Below are positions 55,894-64,000 of a DNA stretch of 64,000 bases, one piece after another. This stretch comes from Favolaschia claudopus (lineage: Eukaryota; Basidiomycota; Agaricomycetes; Agaricales; Mycenaceae): positions 434,001 through 498,000 of the forward strand of contig JAWWNJ010000122.1 of the NCBI GenBank assembly GCA_037176885.1, given 5' to 3'. Each line of letters starts with the position of its first letter. The first letter of the stretch is position 1. The translations under genes and the position numbers were made by a program. The notes under the pieces are model-generated. The model was given only the letters and a program-made list of their open reading frames with translations. It was not told the DNA's origin and searched no databases.

Positions 55894-56869
55894 AGGTAGA
55901 CCCCATCCATCCTCGACGAACGTCACATGACATCTCCTTTCTCGGACGAACAATTAATATTAAAATAGAAAAGAGGAATGAGCTAAATGCCCTCGACCAG
56001 ATCGTTTGGATGTATGCTAAGTACCCTTGAATTTAATATTGAGGGCACACAGGCTTTGTGGGAGCCCTAGTTCCGCCGACAAGGTTTGGTGATGGGACAT
56101 CAGGAAGAGAGCCCATTTTACATAGGAGGGCTCGCCTTGCATCGATAACTCCGCCCCAAATTCTGGTTATATCACTATATTGTTATAGTAGAGGATAAAG
56201 ATAACAGTCGAATGAAGCTTCTGGTCGAGGGGTTTAGCTACATTCTGTTGAGATAGTGGTAGAAGGCAAGAAAGGGATGAATCAGATGTGACTACGACAG
56301 GGGCTGGCTGAGTACACGGTGACGATGACATAATCACCTCCTTCCAACACATTCGACCTCAAAGGTACTTTACAGAGGAGTTTGGCCGAGGTCCGCCGAA
56401 AAAGGAAATATCATGTGACGTTCGTTTTTTTTTTTGTATCAGCATTTCTATACCGCAACAAGTAAACCAACTACTAAGACGCGGTGCCCGGAGGGCGATA
56501 AATAAGTAAGAAGTAATTCTAGTGAGGATTCGACCGTGGTTGGTAGAGTATAGTCTTGGAGTAGGTGGGTGAGCGCTTCCATCGACGGTGAGAACGATAA
56601 CTCGACATAGGAACCATAGGTGAAGAAAAAATGGGGCATAAGTGGCAGTCAGCCATTACCTCGGGGGGCGCCGTCCGCTTGGAGCCCGAGCTTTGTACGG
56701 GGTGGCCCGACAATGTGATCCATAGAGAAAGATGCCGTCACGTAAGAAGCGACGCGCATCCTCCTCCTCGATGAAGTCCACGCGGACAGACACTTCCGAC
56801 TGGGGGATGCTATCCCGCTTGTGAAGGAAACGGACATTACCGACGTTCGTCGAGGATGGATGGGGTCTA
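55894..56869. mobile_element. Deletion derivative of the IS630-Tc1/mariner-like family
   Basis: The left end after TA (55892-55893) reads AGGTAGACCCCATCCATCCT, matching the TIR of the full element at 3559 with few changes; the right end is the inverse, ending GGATGGGGTC then TAG, so the last bases (CCT) are missing or altered. Only about 1 kb remains and no DDE motif was found. Probably mobilised by a relative of the intact transposase. Confidence 0.78.
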
Positions 56870-57665
56870 GGGTGGAAAGTTTAGCTTGTGACTGTATCTT
56901 GAGCTCCCCAAATTCCCTGGAGACGTTCAGATATCTGGGAAAATCACAAAATTCCTTCCAAAATTGGGCATTTTCAACAAATTGCGCTTGCACTGCCCAG
57001 GGAAGTAATTTTTAGGCTCCAAAAACCATTCCATTGAATTCAGCGACCTCAAAAATGGTAGTAGGGTGGAAAGTCTTTTCCACGAAAGTGTCTGCGGCGA
57101 CGGAATATGCGCGTTGCTCTTCTACGTTACGTTGCGCTTCCTAGTTTATGACTGTAGATGATGGATGTTGAGGGCGTTGACAATTCGGACGAGGCGACGC
57201 GCGATGCATGTGCCAGGTTAACAAAACAAATTGGTTTTACTTGCACTTGCATTTGTGTGGATTTATCTAAGTCGTTCATTGAGATTGAAGGTCGATACGC
57301 CTGACCTACCTCCCTGAACACACACACACGTCATTATTGGAGTCGTTAGTTAGTTGGATTTGGATTGGTTTTGAGTAGGGTTACTTTGTCTTACTCTTTC
57401 TAGTTCGATTTCACTACTGCACTTTGGTGCATCGTTTCACCTATGACCCCAGAGCCCGGATCCGCATCGTACGTCTTCCGCCTCTCGTTCTCTTTCACAC
57501 TACCTACTCACTTTCTTCTGCCCCTCGGACGTCTCGGCTCCACTCAAACCGCTTGACCCCCGCCCGTCGCCCGCGCTTCACCTGGTCCGGGGAGGCATGA
57601 TTTCGAGGAGAGGTAAGGTGTGTTGCTGAATCGTAGGACTCGTTGACGAACCAACCGAGCGCTGG
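56870..57665. other. Intergenic, no gene
   Basis: TAGGGTGGAAAGT occurs at 56868 and again near 57063. Otherwise nothing recognised. Confidence 0.45.
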
Positions 57666-58214
57666 CAGTGTTCGCCCTTAAGCCTTAAATTTGGGTCTGG
57701 CCAACCCTTAAGGCTTATTAAGCCTTATCCCTTAATAACCCTTAAGACCTTGAAGCCTTAATTTACTTTTTAGGTAGGTAGTTCCCACACTCCAACAGGC
57801 GCAAATTTTCAGTGGAGGGTATATATTGGACCATATTTGTGCACCAAGCACTTCCAAGAAGGTCAGTTCCTTTGGATGTTACCAAATTTCTGAGCAGCCG
57901 GAGAGGATCGATGAATTTAATGACACCCCCATCAATTATTTTATTCAGTATATCTCAGGCGGCGCCGGCATGGCATCGATCTTGTTCCGAAGGAGGATGC
58001 AAAAAGCCCAAGGCCGAGAATCCCGACAGCCACATATGATCGGATGGTTGCTTGGCACTGGAGCCGGAGATATCCGGGCTGTCGGCACGACACTCGGCTT
58101 CACCCTTAAGGGCTCATAAGCCCTGGATACCTCGGGGGCCTGTGCTTAAGGCTTATGTTAAGGCCTTAATAAGCCTTAACCTTAATAAGGCCTTATCCCT
58201 TAGGGCGAACACTG
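57666..58214. mobile_element. hAT MITE with TTAAGGC-rich subterminal repeats
   Basis: 8-bp TSD AGCGCTGG at 57658-57665 and 58215-58222. Tips CAGTGTTCGCC and GGCGAACACTG. Both flanks are packed with TTAAGGCTTA/TAAGCCTTAA motifs (a dozen or more), typical of hAT subterminal binding repeats but unusually dense. An ORF inside (MDHICAPSTSKKVSSFGCY) has no recognised domain. A relative lies at 3041-3332. Confidence 0.92.
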
Positions 58215-58484
58215 AGCGCTGGGGCACGGAAAGGATCTGGAAGTGCAAATGGGCTTAAGCAAAGCTTCAGATCATGTGCTGGGTCTGAGGCAATGACGAG
58301 GGCCTACAGAACGACGAGGCGGAGGCGAAACGGAGGGCAAAAGAAAGTCATACAATCAGGTGTAAGGTACAGGCTATAACGAGAATAAATCGCATGTGAA
58401 ACATATGAGTCAAGAGAACCATATGGCATTGAAACTATCAACAATCAGATATACACTATACAATCAGATATACCAGATACACAA

Positions 58485-59180
58485 TCAGCGCGGCAGCATG
58501 CGCGTCATCGTGTTCGTCGAGTGGTTGCGATAATGGCGGCGCATGTTGGAGTTGACGTTGAAAGTGCGGCCGCAAGAAGGATGTGGGCAGCGGAAAGCTA
58601 TATGTATATAAATGTGAATAGAAAATGAATGGAATTAAACGACGGTGTGGGGCGGAAAGACGGAATTGGAGATGAGAAAAGAAAGCGATAAAATAAAAAG
58701 AAAAACAGAAGTTAGGCCAAAGTTAAGAATCGCCACTCACGCATCGCGCCGGTATGAGTATTGAGATGAACCCTGAGGCTGCTGGGCCGATTGAACTGTT
58801 TCCCGCAAGTGGTTAGCAGCCTCCACCACATCATTGAAACTCGAATTATTCGGTGTGCTTCCGCTACCAATAACGGGGGAATGACTAAGTCGAGAGACGG
58901 GGCTGGGCAGGAACTCGGCGGCGGCGGCGCCATCGGCGTGCGTGGGAGACGTGTGGCGGGGCCGCTTTGTTCTGGGGCGGCTGGGCTCGTTGTGGGAGGG
59001 AGAGGGATGACTTTTTCCGAGAGCGGCAGGGTTCTGGGATGGCGGTACTCCGCGAGGCTTCACATATTCTGGGAATAGGTCCGGAATGCTAGGTAGCACG
59101 ATGACAGGAGCGGTAGCGGCCATGTTAACGCGTGTCGAAGAATGGGGCCACCCAGAACTTCTCAACTCGGGATCCGGCAT
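58485..59180 (-). CDS. C2H2 zinc-finger transcription factor-like protein
   Basis: The last exon 58597-58485 encodes FRCPHPSCGRTFNVNSNMRR then HYRNHSTNTMTRMLPR and a stop. It joins in phase, across a 143-nt intron, to the exon ending at 58741 with CGKQFNRPSSLRVHLNTHTG. Two tandem fingers linked by HTGAMPF are clear. The first finger reads LLTTCGKQF, so its first Cys is replaced or lost; CTA stands where TGY is expected. The upstream exon from 59180 (APVIVLPSIPDLFPEYVKPR, PSRPRTKRPRHTSPTH) is disordered with an NLS-like KRPRH. It lies in a different frame, so an intron or frameshift between them at about 58860 is unresolved. Nuclear regulator by family. Confidence 0.7.
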
Positions 59181-59392
59181 CGACTGAAGAAGCTCGGCGA
59201 GATACTGGTGCTGTGGGGCTATAGCGTCGTAATAGCGAATATTCCATATAAGGCAAATCAGTGATGACCATCAACACTGCCTTCGGTCACTGGAGCGACT
59301 TGGGCGCCAGTGTCTCTCTCATTCTCACTTGTCTATTCTCGCCGGATTCTCACCTATATTCACCTATCACCACTCGCTCCGGACTGTTTGAC

Positions 59393-62300
59393 ATGTTCGG
59401 AACGATCTTTCACCATTATCAACCCCCGGAAGAAACGTCACCGTCCGTTGTATCTTCGGAAGTCGCACCCAAACGCGGCCGCGGGCGCCCCAAAGGATCG
59501 AACGCGCCGCTCCCAACTCGGATGTTACAGGCGCAAATCCCACGAATTCAGGTCCTTCAGTCCCGGATGAATCTTCTCAGCAATCCAAGAAGAAGAAAGC
59601 GCGTACTGTCAGTGCAGCAGAAGAAAATCATGATGCCCATAGCTCACCGGATGCTTCTATGACCGCGTCTGCAGAGGAGAGACGGGTATCAGTCCAACCG
59701 CATTCGAACCTGGTGCGTTCTTTCATTTTGAGACATCAATACCAGCCACTCACCATCATTGAAGCTTGCTCGAGGCTCCGCGAGCCAATCTCGAGTATCT
59801 CGCGCTGTTTCGGATAACTCGACCAGTTTATCTACCGCCTCGATGTACCCACCTCCCACACCTAATGTGACTTCTCATCCCTCTACACATTCCAAAGACC
59901 CCCAGCCAACTTCCCGTCCCTCGTCGAATCACACAACCGCGCGCGATGTAATTTCTCGCGTGAATGCGCAACCCACGTCAAACATCGCGTTCTCAACTTC
60001 CCTTCCTACATCTTCGACTCATGATCCCATCGGTTTTATCACCGACGCCGACGATTCAACTGGTTCCGAGGCATTTTGCGGCGAGGGCATTGGCGAGGAA
60101 GAGGAAGCCGACAACGACGAACTTTTGAAAGAAGACGAAGGCGAGCCCACACGCACCCACAAGCGGAGACCATTTCCAGAATGGTTCAATAAGCATCTCG
60201 CGCGCGCGCTAGACGAGCTCAACCATGATATGAACCACTTCAAGCGTAAATCCCGGCATTATCTTGCTGGGACATTCTGGCTCACCCGATGTTCGCCATG
60301 GTTTCGTTTTTCCGGAGTCAACGTCAAACCCACCGACCTTTTTCTTCCGGATTTATTCCTGTGGGATCCCCTTGAGCTTCTCGGCACTACATTCCGTGTT
60401 TCTTGTCCTGCTTGCAGCAAATATCACCTCACCCGCAATGGTGCTCTCAAACGGCCGCGGCGCGTCGTTGATCTGGATGCTTGCTTCTGGTTAATTGGCT
60501 GGATATACGGATGCTCGAAGAAATCAGGAGGATGTGGTGCGCGTTTCCGCTCCTGGGATCAGCGAGTCATGGACCTCCTTCCGCTCGAACCTGTTGCTGA
60601 ATTTCTTGCTCATCTCACGTGGAGAAGTGGCCTGTCCACTCGAGCATTGGGCATTCGTTCGTGTTTCCAACACGGAATGGGAGCGGGGCAGGTGGCGGAT
60701 CTCATTCGGATGCAACACCTTCGACGCTATGACGAGATCCGACTTCAATATTTGCGCGCGAAGGTTCATCAGATGAACATGAAAATTCCAGGAGCCACGT
60801 ACGAACCTTTTCTACCGTTTAATGACCGTTCTGCCGCTGGATTTCACGGTTTCACACCAAGCGGCCAATGGCTGCGTGATGTCTACGATGACTTCATTGA
60901 GTCTTACCGTGACGTTCTGAACCAACACACCGCAATGTTGTCTGCTCGAATCTGCGCAATTGACCATAGTCACAAGGTATCGTACCTCTATCTATGATCG
61001 TAAAATAATTCGCTCACCACATCCTAGCTTGCGAAACACGTTTTCAAAGTCGACGGTGTGCCAATCTTCACAGCCCTTCTCACAGTCACCAACGAGAAAG
61101 GTGAAATCAAAGTCTGCGTATTTGTTGCAACAAAATCACATTCGCAATACGAGGACGCTTTACGCCGCGTAGCTGACGATCTTGTGATCTATGGACATGA
61201 CTTGCCTGAAGTCTTTTACACCGACAACATGTCCGACAAACCCATGCTCGAAAAGCTATTCCCCTCGCTTCTCGACAAAGTTACGCCCGTCGATAAACAT
61301 GCCGAACTCCCACTCTTCGTTGACCCAGACTCGGTGATCCATCCATCCATCCACAATGACGCAACAACCATTAATAATGTTATGCGGAGCATTCTGGACG
61401 ATCTGCTCAGCACCCCCGGTGGTTTTATTGTGATAGGATTTGGATCGGAATGGAATCTCGAAATAACTCCACATGGCCGTTTAGTGCAACAAGGTCCACC
61501 GGCTGTTCTTCAGATTGCATACAAAGATCAAATTCATATTCTTCAGGTGAGTAGGCTCTTAATTTAAATGACACTCAAATTACTTTACTTATAAACAATA
61601 GGTCGGCGAAATGTTGAAGCGGAAATCACTGCCGTTCGAGCTCTTGAACCTCCTTCGTGAACCGCGAGTTGTGAAGGCCGGCCGTAGCGTTAATGCTGAC
61701 CTATGCCGGCTCGCTACAGCTGCCGGCCAGCCTCCAGGTTTATTTGCGGGCGTGCTCGAGCTTGGAACCTTCGCAAAAGATCGCTTCTTGATCTCAAATG
61801 CGAATTTATCCCTGGTTGATCTAGTTGCTTCATTGCTTGGCCAACGATTTCCCCAGCGATACAGTGAACGCATCAGCAGCAATTGGTCAGACTCCGACTT
61901 GACCGTTGTTCAGCAGCAGCATGCAGCCCGGGACGCCTAATCAATGAGACGCCACTGCCTGTTGCAATGGAGCCAAACACACCACCCGGAACTTCGGTTC
62001 TACTCCTCACAGATGATAATAAGAAAGTCGCCCCGCGGGGGGTTGTATCAGCAGCTGCTATCTTGAGTACCTTCAATGGTACCAAGCTCACCGCAACGCG
62101 AACTGTGATTACAGTGCAGAAATTACTCATCCCTGGTGCTGTCATTGGACAAGACGACAAAACCCGTTCGCTGAAGAGCCACGGAAACCCACCCTTTGAC
62201 ATTCTCGCTCATCGAAGTCATATCCGTGTCCTATCCGGAGTCAGCCATGACCTTTCTTCTGCCTCTGATCCATCCCAACCCTCCATGACTCCAGCTCTCC

Positions 62301-64000
62301 ATCCACCAAACGCCCAATCCGAAAATTTGCTGCCACTGGGGGATATCGCAGACGATCTCATTGGTCGAGGCGACGCATTGGATGCGCTAGAGCGTGAGGA
62401 TGGTGCGGATGCCAATTTCCAGCCTTCGGCAGACCAGTCAAAGTCCTCCTCGCACCGTGACGAGAACAGCGCAGCTGAAGGAGCATCCATTTTGGGTGAT
62501 ATTCCGTATGCTGTGCTTGCAACTTATGCCCTTCTCGTTCGAAGCCGAGTTCTCAAGGACGTGTTTCATGTCTTCAACATGATCTACATCTCTCGGAGTC
62601 ATGGCTTGCGAGTGCCATTTTCACGGGCTCTGCGTGACGCTCTGCTGATTCCTCATCCTGCGGATAAGGCCCAGATTGAATTATACCTCAAAACCAAGAA
62701 TGTCACTTGGCAAGATATGCTTCGATTTCATCCCCAATGGTTATGGCGACACTGTCGGCGAACCATCCCGCCTCCCGAAGACCTGTATCCTCTCGTCCAT
62801 GGCGTCTTCATGACTTGGGGTTCACTTCTCGACAGCAAGACGAAGCTACCTTTGTTCAACTCGGCGGCGTGGAAGATCGCTAAAAATATTCTTGAACTGA
62901 TCAAAAATGGCTTCGTCTCCGACCCGCCTGGTGTTCAGCTTCACTATTGTGTCGGCTTTGACAAGAAAGCAGACGGATTGCCAATCTATCGTTGTGTTCG
63001 AGGCACAAACATGGTTGAAGGCGGTGTACACACTCATCTCCTCGCCAAACTTCCTAATCGCGGGGCTTCTGTTCGTCACATGGTATCTTGTCTGCTCGAT
63101 TTTGTCCTGCGCCATAATCTCCGGGTGAGTCAATTTATTTTCGTCGACATTTCTATCTTATGTGAATCTAGGTTGGATATTTCAATTCCACCGGCAAGAA
63201 ATATACTGGCCACGACTCAATCTGGCTGTCCAACAGTATTCAAGAATTGGAAATCACACTTGCAGAGGGGTATGGCCATCCACCTACGCCTCTAACGTGG
63301 GTGAACGGCAATCTGTATCAACCAACTGAACAACGCGTCGGAATAATCAAACTTCCAAGAACCGTCTGCGAACCTCTCGGGATCCAACCATACAACGAAG
63401 AGGTCGATTCAAAACAGAAGCAGAGCTACCTTGCTCGGATGCAAGGAACACGCAAGGCCCTTTTACCAGTTCACGGAGTTGAAGTGTCTTTGTTTGGCCA
63501 TCTTATGCAGACATCGGTCGCTTTCCAAAAGTGCAAGAATTCGATGTCTACTGAAGCCGCCGTTGTTTATAATCGAGAAGCAGAAGTGCGGGATGGTTGT
63601 TTTTACAAGGTGCGTGGTTTTCATATTAATGTGCAATCTGTTATTGATTTAACTTTGAAGACGGAGGAGCAACTCACCGCCCATCTGAATGGAGCTTACA
63701 AAGATTCCGCTAATGTTAGACAGAGCTGCTCGGACGCACGAGGCAAGATCCAGCCACTAGAGAAAAGCTGCAGGACCCCAAACGAGCCGATAAGATACTC
63801 AACGCTCAGTCCGGTCCACCTACTAGGCACCAGGCCACCAGCGGCTTTAACAGTATCTCTCAGTGGGTTCAAATTGACTTCATCCCTGCGTCATCAAACG
63901 GATACTAATTTCGTTTGCATTAGGATTCCATCGAACTCTCAACTTCTCGAGTTCAGCAGATCGCTGTGCAGAACAATATTCCGGAGGCTGCCGCAATCGC
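59393..64000 (+). pseudogene. DDE-like nuclease fused to a 3'-5' exonuclease domain (partial, frameshifted)
   Basis: Exons: 59393-59712, 59765-60976, 61028-61546, 61602-63124, 63172-63609, 63661 to window end. Order: AT-hook KRGRGRPKGS; Ser-rich NLS region (QSKKKKARTVS); zinc-ribbon-like CPACSKYHLTRNGALK with CSKKSGGCGARF; candidate catalytic Asp in ICAIDHSHK; second Asp in VFYTDNMSDK; an RNase D/WRN-type exonuclease domain (IGFGSEWNLEIT, VVKAGRSVNADLCRLA, QQQHAARDA); a linker PGTSVLLLTDDNKKVAPRG; helical region; RGTNMVEGGVH with a candidate third acidic residue; TGKKYTGHDSIWL. Damage: frameshift near 59500, frameshift/deletion at 61938 (RDA then stop; the frame resumes LINETPLP), and Gly where exonuclease motif I should have Asp. 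The 3' end is beyond the window. TE origin is likely but no termini were seen. Confidence 0.72.

Noticed and set aside
55894..56869. Independent transposon with tip GACCCC and outer TA
   Set aside because: The full element at 3559 shows that AGGTA belongs to the transposon, by comparison with the empty site; the right end here is just altered.

Overview
The window looks like a TE-saturated accessory region of an Agaricomycete (mushroom-forming basidiomycete) chromosome. The signs are introns of about 45-60 nt in almost every gene, a C2-NACHT-WD40 STAND receptor of the kind expanded in these fungi, tyrosine-kinase-like kinases, Cryptons, basidiomycete-type gag proteins, and Copia elements with a half-tRNA primer site. 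This is inference from protein families and gene structure; there is no rRNA or marker gene.

Layout. 1-2551: degraded LINE split by a hAT-type MITE. 3483-11282: a long-armed, 8-9 bp TSD element that carries two later insertions, a full-length IS630-Tc1/mariner-like transposon with an apparently intact four-exon transposase (3559-6565) and a gag-only LTR retrotransposon with near-identical LTRs (6829-10606). 11452-13027: protein kinase gene. 13097-17800: small non-autonomous elements and a proline-rich ORF. 18510-20785: decayed Crypton-type tyrosine recombinase with a convergent ORF. 20786-23498: three MITEs and a SAP-like exon. 24659-26098: intact nucleoside hydrolase, the clearest ordinary metabolic gene here. 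26229-27314: second long-armed element holding a solo Copia LTR. 27998-32827: chimeric Copia lacking reverse transcriptase, with a tRNA-like gene where it should be and a MULE-type MITE in gag. 35743-38230: two little-known genes. 38990-44311: the NLR. 46545-49671: Copia body-LTR-body remnant with two nested MITEs, then a hAT fragment. 49718-50071: small GATA-finger gene. 55343-56869: truncated gene cut by a relative of the mariner-like element. 57666-58214: hAT MITE. 58485-59180: C2H2 gene. 59393-64000: decayed DDE-like/3'-5' exonuclease fusion gene running off the end.

How it fits together: most of the sequence is mobile DNA, and many insertions can be delimited to the base because the target duplications remain. 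Nested pairs give an order of events: long-armed elements first, then the mariner-like, gag-only and solo-LTR insertions; LINE first, then the hAT MITE; Copia first, then the MULE MITE. Host genes sit as islands between TE clusters. The most unusual observations are arm-specific self-complementary segments that co-vary in the long-armed elements, the tRNA-like gene at a Copia breakpoint, and the DDE-exonuclease fusion.
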